From Streptomyces sp. GQFP (GTDB lineage: Bacteria > Actinomycetota > Actinomycetes > Streptomycetales > Streptomycetaceae): 64,000 bases of DNA. Shown in pieces: positions 45,235 through 53,987 of this stretch; positions within the stretch are counted from its first letter, which is position 1, and every line of letters starts with the position of its first letter. A model generated the notes under the pieces. The model saw only the letters and a program-made list of their open reading frames with translations, had not been told where the DNA came from and did no database searches. Where the stretch lies: assembly GCF_021545335.1 (NCBI RefSeq), contig NZ_CP089312.1, forward strand, positions 6,138,001-6,202,000, given 5' to 3'. Made by a program: the position numbers and the translations under genes.

Positions 45235-46246
45235 CCGGCCGCGCAGCCCCACGATCATAGATGTGGCCCGCCGGGCCGGTGTGTCCAAGTCGGTGGTCTC
45301 CCGGGTCGTCTCCGGCCGGGGCAGCGTGGGCGAGGAGACCCGGCTGCGGGTTCTGGACGCCGCGCGGGAACTGGGTTACGTCGTCAACGCGGTCGCCCGG
45401 GCCATGGTGGCCCATCGGACGTACACCGTCGGGGTGTTCGTCCGGGACGCGGCGACGCCGTTCTACGGCCATCTGCTGACCGCGATGCAGGAACGCGCCG
45501 CCTTCCACGGGTACCGCGTGGTCACCGCGACCGGGTCCGGGCGGTTCGACGTGGAGGACGAGCACCGGGCGCTGGAGACCCTGGCGATGCTGCGCGTCGA
45601 GGCGCTGATCGTGTGCAGCGGCCTGTTGCCCTCCGAGCGGATCCTGCCCTTCGCGGCCCGGCTGCCGACCGTCGTCGCCGGACGCCCCGAGACCCACCCG
45701 AGCATCACCAGCGTCTACTGCGACGAGGAGGAGGGCGGTGCCGCGCTGGCGGACCATCTCGTCGGCCTGGGGCACCGTGACGTCGCGGTGATCACCGTGC
45801 CGACGAGCAGTTCCGTGACGATGGGACCGCGTACGGCGGCCATGGCGCGCCGGTTGCGCGAGCGCGGGGTGCGGGTTCTGGAGATCGCCGGGCCGCACCG
45901 GGAGACGGCCGGCGCCTGGGTGACCGAGGTGCTGCGGCATCCCGCCGTCACCGCCGTGATGGCGCCCAGTGACCGGCACGCCGCCGCCCTGCTGGAACAG
46001 CTCCAGCTGAGGGGCGTGGCCGTGCCGGGGCAGTTGTCCGTCACCGGCTATGACGGGATCGGGGATCTGGCGTCACCCCTGATCGGGCTGACGTGCTGGC
46101 GGCAGCCGATCGACCTGGTCGGCGGCCGGGCGGTGGACACGGTGGTGCAACTGCTGGACGGCGAACAGCCGCCCGCGCATCATCAGGCGCTGCCCGGCTC
46201 GCTCGTGACGGGGCGGACGACGGCGGCTCCGGCCCGCGACAGCTAG
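45227..46246 (+). CDS. LacI-family transcriptional regulator
   Basis: The 339-residue repressor has the LacI DNA-binding domain (TIIDVARRAGVSKSVVSRVV and hinge helix VVNAVARAMVAHRT) and a periplasmic-binding-protein-like effector domain (YTVGVFVRDAATPFYGHLL, TAVMAPSDRHAAALL, LSVTGYDGIGD). It very likely binds GGAACGTTCC, seen once before its own operon and twice before the transporter genes 100 bp downstream. The inducer is probably the imported substrate. ATG 45227 lies inside the end of the HAD gene. Confidence 0.93.
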   Translation: MADRPRSPTIIDVARRAGVSKSVVSRVVSGRGSVGEETRLRVLDAARELGYVVNAVARAMVAHRTYTVGVFVRDAATPFYGHLLTAMQERAAFHGYRVVTATGSGRFDVEDEHRALETLAMLRVEALIVCSGLLPSERILPFAARLPTVVAGRPETHPSITSVYCDEEEGGAALADHLVGLGHRDVAVITVPTSSSVTMGPRTAAMARRLRERGVRVLEIAGPHRETAGAWVTEVLRHPAVTAVMAPSDRHAAALLEQLQLRGVAVPGQLSVTGYDGIGDLASPLIGLTCWRQPIDLVGGRAVDTVVQLLDGEQPPAHHQALPGSLVTGRTTAAPARDS

Positions 46247-46327
46247 TTCGCCCCGGAGCGCGCCCCGGCGCGACGGGTTATTTACGAGTTGTTCACCGCG
46301 CGCCCCCTGTCTCTGTCAGGTCGGGAA

Positions 46328-46362
46328 TGGGAACGTTCCACACATGTTTGGGAACGTTCCAC
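46328..46362 (+). promoter_or_regulatory. Two LacI operators flanking the permease start
   Basis: GGAACGTTCC occurs at 46330-46339 and 46351-46360 within identical 14-bp contexts (TGGGAACGTTCCAC). The centres are 21 bp apart, two helical turns. ATG 46344 lies between them, so binding would block initiation or early elongation. Confidence 0.85.
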
Positions 46363-47297
46363 TCCGTCGCGGTGGGCCGCACGGGCCGGCCGGAAAGTCG
46401 GCCGGAAAGTCGTACGGCCGCACCGGCTCGCCACGCGGCCTCTCCGGACCCCTGATGGTCCTGCCGTGTGTCGGTCTGCTGCTGGTCTTCGCGTACTGGC
46501 CGGTCGTCCGTGGGGTCGCGCTGAGCCTCTACGGCACCGATCTGCTCGGCAACCCCTCCCGGTTCGTCGGGGTCTCGCACTACGCCGACGTGGTCACCGA
46601 CCCCGGTCTGCGCCGGGCGCTGCTGGCCACCGGCACCATCGCCGTGCTCAGCGTCGTGCTCTCCGTGGGCGGCGCCCTGGCCGCCGTACTCCCGCTGCGC
46701 CGGGCCGCCCGCCGGCCGCGCGCCGTGGTGTCGCTGCTGCTCTCCCTGCCCTTCGCCTACTCCGCCGCCGCGTCCTCGGCCGTGTTCGCCGGGCTGTTCG
46801 CGCCGGCGATCGGAACGCTCAACGAGGTGCTGGCCGGCCTCGGCGTCACGGGGCCTGCCTGGCTGGCGTCGCCCGCCTGGGCCGTGCTCAGCGTCTCGCT
46901 CGCGACCGCCTGGTACGAGTTCGGGTTCGCCTTCCTCGTCCTGCTGGCCGCGGTGAGCCAGCTCGACCAGGGCGTCATCGAGGCCGCGGCGCTGGACGGC
47001 GCGTCCGGCCTGCGGATGGCCCGGTCGGTGATCATCCCCATGCTCCGCCCGAGCCTGGTGTTCCTCCTCGTCACGCAGACGATCAGCGGACTCCAGATCT
47101 TCACCCAGGTGCAGATCCTCACCCGCGGCGGCCCGTCCGGCGCGACCTCGACCCTGGTGTACGAGCTGTACCAGCGGGCGTTCGGCGAGGCGCTGCCCGA
47201 CCTCGGCTCGGCCTCCGCCCTGGCCATGGTCCTGCTGGCCCTCGTCCTGACGATCACGGCGGTCCAGTTCCTGGTGCTGCGGAGGGGGTCGGCGTGA
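46344..47297 (+). CDS. ABC sugar-type permease (MalF/UgpA-like)
   Basis: The 317-residue inner-membrane permease has six helices and the cytoplasmic EAA loop EAAALDGASGLRMARSVIIPMLRP, which docks a nucleotide-binding subunit. It is the first of two permeases for the binding protein encoded downstream. The start lies between two operator sites, so the leader is very short. No ATPase gene is present; in streptomycetes such systems commonly share the multi-purpose ATPase MsiK. The second permease begins as GTGA overlap. Confidence 0.88.
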   Translation: MFGNVPLRRGGPHGPAGKSAGKSYGRTGSPRGLSGPLMVLPCVGLLLVFAYWPVVRGVALSLYGTDLLGNPSRFVGVSHYADVVTDPGLRRALLATGTIAVLSVVLSVGGALAAVLPLRRAARRPRAVVSLLLSLPFAYSAAASSAVFAGLFAPAIGTLNEVLAGLGVTGPAWLASPAWAVLSVSLATAWYEFGFAFLVLLAAVSQLDQGVIEAAALDGASGLRMARSVIIPMLRPSLVFLLVTQTISGLQIFTQVQILTRGGPSGATSTLVYELYQRAFGEALPDLGSASALAMVLLALVLTITAVQFLVLRRGSA

Positions 47298-48163
47298 ACC
47301 GCAAGTCGAACCGTCCGTCGAATCGTTCGCCCAAGGGTGGGCCGAACCGTCTGCCGGTGAGCTCCGTCCTGCGCTGGCTGTGGCTCGGCGCGATCGTCGT
47401 CGCCGTCACGTTCCCCGTCTACGTCACCGTCGTCACCGCGCTGCTGCCGCAGGGCGACGTCGCCGCCGGCCGCCTTGTCCCGGTGCCGACCCGGCTGACC
47501 CTGGACAACGTGCGCCAGGCGCTGGACTCGGCTCCGCTGGCCCGGCAGTACCTGGTCAGCGTGGCGGTCACGGTGGTGCAGTCGGCGGCCCAGTTGACCA
47601 CGGCCGCGCTGGCGGCGTACGCCTTCGTGTTCCCGCGGTGGCGCGGCCGGGGAGTCGCCTTCGCGCTGGTGCTGGCCACCCTGGCGTTCCCCGGGGAGAG
47701 CCTGGTCATCCCCAACTTCGAGACCGTCACGGAACTCGGGCTGCGCGACACCGTGGCCGGCGTCGTCGTCCCCTATCTCGCCGCCGGATACGCGGTGTTC
47801 CTGCTGCGCCAGGCGTTCCTGGCGCTGCCGCGCGAGACCTGGGAGGCCGCCCGGCTGGACGGCTGCGGCGATCTGCGGGCACTGCTGCACGTCGTCCTGC
47901 CGATGGCTCGTCCGCAGGTCGTCACGGCGGCGATGTGGTGCGCGCTGTCGGCGTGGAACGGCTACTTCTGGCCGCTGCTGATCACCGACTCCCCCCAGCG
48001 CCGCACCATCCAGGTCGGCCTCGCCCAACTCGTCGTCGACCAGGCCACCTCACCGGCCGTGATCTACGCCGGCACCCTGCTCGTCCTGCTGCCGACGCTG
48101 CTGCTCGTGCTGTTCGGGCAGCGGTTCCTGATCCGGGGCCTGGCCGCCCGGGTCACCACCTGA
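47294..48163 (+). CDS. ABC sugar-type permease (MalG/UgpE-like)
   Basis: The 289-residue permease has six helices and the EAA motif EAARLDGCGDLRALLHVVLPMARP. It starts with GTG 47294, overlapping the previous stop (GTGA), and pairs with the first permease. Its N-terminus is basic (KSNRPSNRSPKGG) ahead of the first helix at about residue 30. The gene for the binding lipoprotein follows after 27 bp. Confidence 0.88.
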   Translation: MNRKSNRPSNRSPKGGPNRLPVSSVLRWLWLGAIVVAVTFPVYVTVVTALLPQGDVAAGRLVPVPTRLTLDNVRQALDSAPLARQYLVSVAVTVVQSAAQLTTAALAAYAFVFPRWRGRGVAFALVLATLAFPGESLVIPNFETVTELGLRDTVAGVVVPYLAAGYAVFLLRQAFLALPRETWEAARLDGCGDLRALLHVVLPMARPQVVTAAMWCALSAWNGYFWPLLITDSPQRRTIQVGLAQLVVDQATSPAVIYAGTLLVLLPTLLLVLFGQRFLIRGLAARVTT

Positions 48164-48190
48164 GAAACAAGGCAAGAAAGGTCATCCGTC

Positions 48191-49630
48191 ATGTCCCCCA
48201 GGCTCTCCATGCCCTCAGCGCCTCCCATGCCCTCCCGGCCCAGACGACCGCGTGGACGCCCGCGCCTCGCTGCCGCCCTCCTGGCCACCGCCTGCGCGGC
48301 GGCCCTCACCGCCTGCGGCGGCTCCGGCGGCGGTGAGGCGACCGGAGCCGCGCCGGGGCCGTCGGCGCTGGCCGGCGCCAAGGAGCCGGTGACCGTGACC
48401 CTGTGGCACGGGCTCGGCGGCCCCGCAGGGGAGGCGTTCCAGGACGAGATCGACGCGTTCAACAAGGCCAACACCGGGAAGATCGTGGTGAAGGCGTCGT
48501 TCCAGGGCAGCTACGCCGACGCCATCGCCAAGTACACGTCGTCGATCCGCGACGGCGGCACCCCGAGCGTCATGGTGTCCAACGACGTCACCACCGGCTA
48601 TCTGCGTGACGCCAAGCAGACGGTCTCCGCGCAGGCGATGGCGGCGGCCAACCCGTCGGACCTCGACCTCGACCAGCTGCGTCCGGCGGCCCGCAACTAC
48701 TACACGGCCGACGGCACGCTGCTCGCCGTACCACTGAACACGTCCATGCCGCTGCTGTACGTCAACGACAAGCTGCTGGCCAAGGCCGGGGTGGACCGTT
48801 CGACACTCGGCACGCTGGACGGGGTGGCCGCGGCGGCCCGCAAGGTGCGTGCCGAGGTGCCTGGCGTGAAGGGCCTCGACCAGCCGTTCGACGGCTGGTG
48901 GTTCGAGCAGCTCACCGCTGCGGCCGGAGTGCCCTACTGCACTCCGGACAACGGCCGCAAGGGCGCCGGCGCCACGGCGTTGTCGCTGACCAGCGAGGCG
49001 CAGCGCGGCGCGATCGGGACCGTGGCGAAGCTCTACACCGACGGCGTCGCACTCGACACCGGCACCGACGGCAACGCGGCCCTGACGGCGTTCGTCTCCG
49101 GCAAGACCGCCATGATGTTCAACTCCAGCGGTGCCATCGGCGGTATCAGGCAGGCGGGCATGAGCGGCTTCACGGCGCTGCCGTATCCGCTCTCCGGTGC
49201 GAAGTCGAGTGCGGGGGCCGCGATCGGCGGCGCCGCGATGTGGGTGGACCAGGTCGGCCACAGCGCCGCCGAGCAGGTGGCGAGCTGGAAGCTGATCAGC
49301 CACCTGGCCTCCGCCGACGCACAGGAACGATTCGCCAAGGCGTCCGGGTACGCCCCCATCAACACCGCCGTCGACAACTCGGCCACCTGGAAGCAGTTCC
49401 TCGCCGAGAACGAGCCCTACGCCGTCCTCGGCAAGCAGTTCGCCGACACCGCGGCCACGACCGCCACCTCCGGCTGCCTCACCGGCGCGATGACGGGCGT
49501 ACGGGCCGCGGTCGTGCCCGAGATGCAGCGGGCGTTCAGCGGAGCAGTCCCGCTCGATACCGCTCTCAAGGCCGCCGAGAAGGCCGCCACCGCCAAGATC
49601 CAGGACTACCGGAAGCAGGCCGGACAGTGA
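48191..49630 (+). CDS. ABC transporter substrate-binding lipoprotein (UgpB-like)
   Basis: The 479-residue protein has a basic signal peptide and lipobox LTACGG (Cys42), so it is anchored outside the membrane. The mature start TVTLWHGLGGPAGEAFQDEI and FQGSYADAIAKY resemble UgpB, the glycerol-3-phosphate or glycerophosphodiester binder. Later GLDQPFDGWWFEQL and YAPINTAV are typical family-1 binding-protein segments. Substrate preference is inferred from this likeness plus the HAD phosphatase and 2H phosphoesterase genes in the same unit. AGAAAGG precedes the ATG. Confidence 0.85.
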   Translation: MSPRLSMPSAPPMPSRPRRPRGRPRLAAALLATACAAALTACGGSGGGEATGAAPGPSALAGAKEPVTVTLWHGLGGPAGEAFQDEIDAFNKANTGKIVVKASFQGSYADAIAKYTSSIRDGGTPSVMVSNDVTTGYLRDAKQTVSAQAMAAANPSDLDLDQLRPAARNYYTADGTLLAVPLNTSMPLLYVNDKLLAKAGVDRSTLGTLDGVAAAARKVRAEVPGVKGLDQPFDGWWFEQLTAAAGVPYCTPDNGRKGAGATALSLTSEAQRGAIGTVAKLYTDGVALDTGTDGNAALTAFVSGKTAMMFNSSGAIGGIRQAGMSGFTALPYPLSGAKSSAGAAIGGAAMWVDQVGHSAAEQVASWKLISHLASADAQERFAKASGYAPINTAVDNSATWKQFLAENEPYAVLGKQFADTAATTATSGCLTGAMTGVRAAVVPEMQRAFSGAVPLDTALKAAEKAATAKIQDYRKQAGQ

Positions 49631-50277
49631 CAGTGACCGAACGCTTCGCCGAGGCCCCCGGGGACCCGTACCGCTACGGCGTCTACCTCCGCCCCGACCC
49701 CACGACCTGCGCTGCGGTGACCGCCGTGACCGGGCAACTGCGGGCCCAGTACGGACTCGTGTCGGCCGGCGCGTTCCCGCCCCACGCGACCCTGATCGGC
49801 AGCCAGCACATCACCGCCCCGGACAGGGAGATCGTCGCCGCTGTCACCGACGCGCTGGCCGGGGTGCCCGCCTTCGACGTCCACAACGCGGGCGTACGGA
49901 ACCTGGGTGTGGGCTTCGTCTACGACGTCCACCATCTCGCGGACGGCGTCACCCCGAACGAGGCGTTCGTGAACCTCGCCGCCCGCATCGACAAGGCGGT
50001 CGCGCCCCTGGTGACGCCCGCACCGAACCCCGCCGAACACCGCTTCGACGCGGACACGTTCCGGGCCCACCTCTCGCTGGTCTCGCACGACCTGTATGTG
50101 CGGCCCGACCTGTCCGGGGAGGTGGAGGAGTACGTACGGGGCCTGCCCGTGCCCTTCCCGGAGACCTTCGCCGGAGACACGGTCACCCTCTACCGGACCC
50201 GCAGCGACGACTGGTCCGGCCGCTGGTGGAACACGCTGACGTGGGAACACCGGCACACGTGGCGGCTGCCCGGCTGA
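49627..50277 (+). CDS. 2H phosphoesterase (2'-5' RNA ligase superfamily)
   Basis: The 216-residue protein has the two H-x-T/S motifs of 2H phosphoesterases: PPHATLIGS (about residue 57) and FRAHLSLVSHD (about 153). Such enzymes open 2',3'-cyclic phosphates or related cyclic phosphodiesters. GTG 49627 overlaps the stop of the binding-protein gene (GTGA), so it belongs to the uptake operon and probably processes the imported compound. GTG 49633 is an alternative start. No signal peptide is visible. Confidence 0.8.
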   Translation: MTVTERFAEAPGDPYRYGVYLRPDPTTCAAVTAVTGQLRAQYGLVSAGAFPPHATLIGSQHITAPDREIVAAVTDALAGVPAFDVHNAGVRNLGVGFVYDVHHLADGVTPNEAFVNLAARIDKAVAPLVTPAPNPAEHRFDADTFRAHLSLVSHDLYVRPDLSGEVEEYVRGLPVPFPETFAGDTVTLYRTRSDDWSGRWWNTLTWEHRHTWRLPG

Positions 50278-50312
50278 GCGGCAAGTGGTTCCTGGCCCCG
50301 CGCCGCCCTCGG

Positions 50313-51842
50313 TCAACTCCCGGAGTCCCCGGGGTCCTTGAGCACCGGGAAGCGGCGCGGCGCCAGTACCAGCAGTGCCACGAACGCCAGCGCCGCCGCC
50401 CCCGCCGCGCCGAAGTAGACCGCGTGCACCGCGTCCGCGATGGCCCGCCGGGTCGCCTCCGGCGCGGCGGTCGAGTCGAGCGCCCGGGTCACCGAGTCCA
50501 GGTCGCTCGCGCCGCCCAGCCGGGACGCGAGTACGCCGTTGGCGACCGCGCCGAACAGGGCCGCGCCGATCGTCTGGCCGGTCTGGCGGCAGAAGAGGAC
50601 GGAGGCCGTCGCCGTACCCCGCTCCGACCAGCCGACCGTCGACTGGACGCCGATGATCAGCGGGAGTTGGAAGAGGCCGAGGGCGCCGCCGAGCAGCAGC
50701 ATCAGGAGGGTGGGCTGCCAGGCGGAGCCGGGGTACGGGAGGAAGGGGAACGCCAGCAGGATCAGGGTCGCCGTGCCGATGCCGAGCATCGCCGTGTTGC
50801 GGAAGCCGATCCTGCGGTACACGTGCTGGCTCAGCGCCGCCGACACCGGCCAGCTCAACGTCCATACGGACAGCACGAATCCGGCGGCTATCGGGGCCAG
50901 GCCCAGTACCGACTGGGCGTACGTCGGCAGGAATACGGTTGGAGCCACCATCAGCAGGCCCAGCGCGCCGAGCGCCAGGTTGACCGCCGCGATCGTGGGG
51001 CGCCGCCACACCCACCCGGGGATGATCGGTTCCGCTGCTCGCCGTTCGATCACGACCACGAGGAACACCAGCGCAAGTCCCGTACCGAAGAAGGCGGTTG
51101 ACGGTGCAGACAGCCAGGGCCAGGCCACTCCGCCCTGGACGAGGGCCGTCAGTAGGACGCCGCCGCACGCGAACACCGCGAGCGCGCCCGACCAGTCGAT
51201 GCGCGGGCGGGGGCCGGAGGTGTCGCGCTGCGGTTCGTGGAGGTGGCGGGCCAGGAGCCACATCGCGACCGCGCCGACGGGGAGGTTGACGAGGAAGATC
51301 CAGCGCCAGTCGGCGTAGGCCGCCAGCACCCCGCCCACCGCTGGGCCCGCCACCGCCGAGGTCGCCCACACCGTCGACAACTTCGCCTGGATTCGCGGGC
51401 GTTGCTCCAGTGGGTACAGGTCGGCGGCGAGTGTCTGGACCGTGCCCTGGAGGGCGCCGCCGCCCAGGCCCTGGACGATCCGGAACGCGATCAGCGCGCC
51501 CATGTTCCAGGCCAGCGCGCAGAGGAGGGAGCCGAGGAGGAACAGGGCCGCGCCCGCGATCAGGACCGGTTTGCGGCCGAAGGTGTCGGAGAGCTTGCCG
51601 TACACGGGGAGGGTGACCGTGACGGCGAGCAGATAGCCCGAGAACAGCCAGGAGAAGACGGAGAAGCCGCCGAGGTCGCCGACGATCTGCGGTACGGCGG
51701 TCGAGACGATCGTGGAGTCGAGCGCGGCCAGCGCCATCGCGAGCATGAGCGCGGCGACGACGGCTCCCCGCTTCTCCGTGCCGGCCCCCGCGCTCTGTGC
51801 GGCGCTGGGTATCGCGGATTTCGTACGGCGGCTGCTGCCCAC
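50313..51842 (-). CDS. MFS drug exporter, DHA2 (14-helix) type
   Basis: The 509-residue antiporter has about 14 helices with DHA2 motif region MALAALDSTIVSTAVPQIVGDLGG, motif A GKLSDTFGRKPVL and motif C-like ATSAVAGPAVGGVLA. GTG 51842 is preferred because GGAAAGGA lies five bases upstream, shortening the frame-open ATG 51863 by seven residues. It is convergent with the uptake operon. Its promoter region is cut short by the insertion sequence at 51981, about 140 bp upstream, which may alter its expression. The substrate is unknown. Confidence 0.88.
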   Translation of the reverse strand: MGSSRRTKSAIPSAAQSAGAGTEKRGAVVAALMLAMALAALDSTIVSTAVPQIVGDLGGFSVFSWLFSGYLLAVTVTLPVYGKLSDTFGRKPVLIAGAALFLLGSLLCALAWNMGALIAFRIVQGLGGGALQGTVQTLAADLYPLEQRPRIQAKLSTVWATSAVAGPAVGGVLAAYADWRWIFLVNLPVGAVAMWLLARHLHEPQRDTSGPRPRIDWSGALAVFACGGVLLTALVQGGVAWPWLSAPSTAFFGTGLALVFLVVVIERRAAEPIIPGWVWRRPTIAAVNLALGALGLLMVAPTVFLPTYAQSVLGLAPIAAGFVLSVWTLSWPVSAALSQHVYRRIGFRNTAMLGIGTATLILLAFPFLPYPGSAWQPTLLMLLLGGALGLFQLPLIIGVQSTVGWSERGTATASVLFCRQTGQTIGAALFGAVANGVLASRLGGASDLDSVTRALDSTAAPEATRRAIADAVHAVYFGAAGAAALAFVALLVLAPRRFPVLKDPGDSGS

Positions 51843-51980
51843 CCGAGTCCTTTCCCCATGCATCTATCGGCCGCCGACCACTCTGCCACTTGACCCTGAC
51901 GCGGCGGGAGGGTGGAGCCTGACCGGGTCGGAGGGGCGAGGCAACCCTGAGACCGGCTCCACCGTGAGGTGGACAGCCCC

Positions 51981-52925
51981 TAGGGCGTGTTTCAGAAGTG
52001 GATCTTGATGTGTCAAGATCTACTTCATGGGGAGGCACGATCTGACGCATGCGCAGTGGGCGAAGCTAGAGCCCCTGCTTCCCGCTGGGAAGAAGTCCGG
52101 ACGGCCACCGGTGCACACCAAGCGACAGCTGATAGACGGCATACGCTGGCGCACCCGCGCTGGTGCTCCGTGGCGGGACGTGCCCGAGCGGTACGGCCCA
52201 TGGGAGACGGTGTACGGACTGTTTCGGCGTTGGCAGCGGGACGGCACCTGGCACCGCATCTTCGAGCAGCTGCAGGCCCGGGCCGAGGCCGAGGGGCTGA
52301 TCACCTGGGACGTCTCGGTGGACTCGACCATCGCCCGCGCCCACCAGCATGCGGCGGGTGCCCGCAAAAAGGGGATCTGCAAGTCGAGCCGCCAGGTGGT
52401 GTGTTCACCGAGCCTGACGACCACGGGCTCGGACGCTCCCGGGGCGGGCTGACGACCAAGCTCCACCTGGCGGTCGAGCAGGCCCAGAAGCCGATGTCGC
52501 TGGTGATCACGGCCGGGCAGCGCGGTGACTCCCCACAGTTCCAGGTGGTCCTGGGCCGTATCAGGGTGCCCCGGCTCGGGCCGGGCCGCCCGCGCACCCG
52601 ACCGGACAAGGTTCGTGCCGACAAGGCGTACGGCTCCCGCGCGAACCGCGCCTACCTGCGCAGGCGCGGTATCCGCTGCACGATCCCGGAGAAACGGGAC
52701 CAGATCGCCCACCGCAAGAAGCGCGGATCCCACGGCGGCCGGCCACCGAAGTTCGACGCGGCCGACTACAAAGAGCGCCACGCGGTGGAGTGCGGGATCA
52801 ATCGCCTCAAGCGCCACCGTGCGGTGGCGACGAGGTACGACAAGCTCGCCGTCCGCTACGAGGCGACCGTGCTGGTCGCAGCCATCAACGAGTGGCTGTG
52901 ACCAGCACTTTCGAAACACGCCCTA
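51981..52925 (+). mobile_element. Intact IS5-family insertion sequence
   Basis: Inverted ends AGGGCGTGTTTC (from 51982) and GAAACACGCCCT (to 52924) bound one transposase gene. The symmetry extends outward through CTAG to CCCCTAG/CTAGGGG, so the target was CTAG or TA with short duplication. The element sits between an exporter gene and an ABC transporter gene, in non-coding DNA. Confidence 0.9.
52027..52901 (+). CDS. IS5-family transposase made by -1 frameshift
   Basis: The first frame (52027-52452) starts MGRHDLTHAQWAKLEPLLP, carries the HTH-like GRPPVHTKRQLIDGIRWRTRAGAPWRD and the first catalytic Asp in DVSVDSTIARAHQHAAGA. The second frame, -1 relative to it, continues from GDLQVEPPGG through DKAYGSRANRAYLRRRG (second Asp) to HAVECGINRLKRHRA (catalytic Glu) and ends at 52901. 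A slippery run AAAAAGGGG at 52366-52374 lies exactly at the join. Programmed frameshifting is established for several IS5-group elements. The complete product would be about 290 residues. Confidence 0.88.
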
Positions 52926-53198
52926 GGGGGACCTCCGTACTTCGGCTCGGGGAGGGTTCGTACCGGCGGAGGACGAGACGGGGCGTCGACCGTCCTTAAC
53001 CTGGCTTTATGCCGCTGAAGGGCGGTGTGCAGGACCTCCGGGGGTGGGGTTTTCCCCCGCAGAAGACTGCGCTGGGCGTCAGAGACCCGGACCCCCTCCC
53101 GACAGCAGACTCATACACGTACCGCAGAGCAGCAACGCGCTACTGGCTACTACCGGGCATCAGTGCGGCTCCGCGCCGACCGACTTAGGAGACATACC
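52926..53198. other. Non-coding gap before the ATPase/FtsX genes
   Basis: The 273 bp show no coding frame. A GGGGTGGGG-TTTT-CCCCC hairpin lies near 53040-53058, and TTAGGAGAC near 53185 is the ribosome-binding site of the next gene. The ABC operon promoter must lie here or be provided by the insertion sequence. Confidence 0.5.
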
Positions 53199-53987
53199 GT
53201 GACATCGGCTGTGACCATCACCAGGCACGGGGGCACTGGCGGGCGTACGGCCGTTGCCGCGCGGGCGCGGCAGGTCGTGAAGGCGTACGGGTCCGGTGAG
53301 ACCCGCGTCGTCGCCCTGGACCATGTGGACGTGGACATCGCGCGGGGACAGTTCACCGCGATCATGGGCCCTTCCGGGTCCGGCAAGTCCACCCTCATGC
53401 ACTGCCTCGCCGGACTCGACACCGTCACCAGCGGCCAGATCTACCTTGACGACACCGAGATCACCGGTCTCAAGGACAAGAAGCTGACCCAACTGCGCCG
53501 GGACCGGGTCGGGTTCATCTTCCAGGCGTTCAACCTGCTGCCGACGCTCAGTGCGTTGGAGAACATCACGCTTCCCATGGACATCGCAGGGCGCAAGCCG
53601 GACAAGGGGTGGTTGGCCCAGGTCGTGGAGACGGTCGGGCTGAAGGACCGGCTGAAGCACCGGCCCAACCAGCTCTCCGGCGGTCAGCAGCAACGCGTCG
53701 CCGTGGCACGGGCGTTGGCCGCGCGGCCCGAGATCATCTTCGGTGACGAGCCGACCGGAAACCTCGACTCCCGTGCGGGCGCTGAAGTGTTGGGCTTCCT
53801 GCGGCGGTCCGTCGACGAGCTGGGGCAGACCATCGTCATGGTCACGCACGACCCGGTGGCCGCCTCGTACGCGGACCGTGTGCTGTATCTCGCCGACGGA
53901 CGGATCGTCGACGAGATGTTCCGGCCGACCGCCGACACCGTCCTCGACCGGATGAAGGACTTCGACGCGCGGGGGCGTACGTCATGA
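53199..53987 (+). CDS. ABC transporter ATP-binding protein (MacB/LolD type)
   Basis: The 262-residue ATPase has Walker A IMGPSGSGKST, a Q-loop FIFQAFNLLPTLSALENI, signature LSGGQQQRVAVARAL, Walker B IIFGDEPTGNLDS and switch His in VMVTHD. This is the MacB/LolD group that drives mechanotransmission with FtsX-type permeases to export peptides or lipids. GTG 53199 follows TTAGGAGAC. It overlaps the permease start by ATGA. Confidence 0.93.
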   Translation: MTSAVTITRHGGTGGRTAVAARARQVVKAYGSGETRVVALDHVDVDIARGQFTAIMGPSGSGKSTLMHCLAGLDTVTSGQIYLDDTEITGLKDKKLTQLRRDRVGFIFQAFNLLPTLSALENITLPMDIAGRKPDKGWLAQVVETVGLKDRLKHRPNQLSGGQQQRVAVARALAARPEIIFGDEPTGNLDSRAGAEVLGFLRRSVDELGQTIVMVTHDPVAASYADRVLYLADGRIVDEMFRPTADTVLDRMKDFDARGRTS

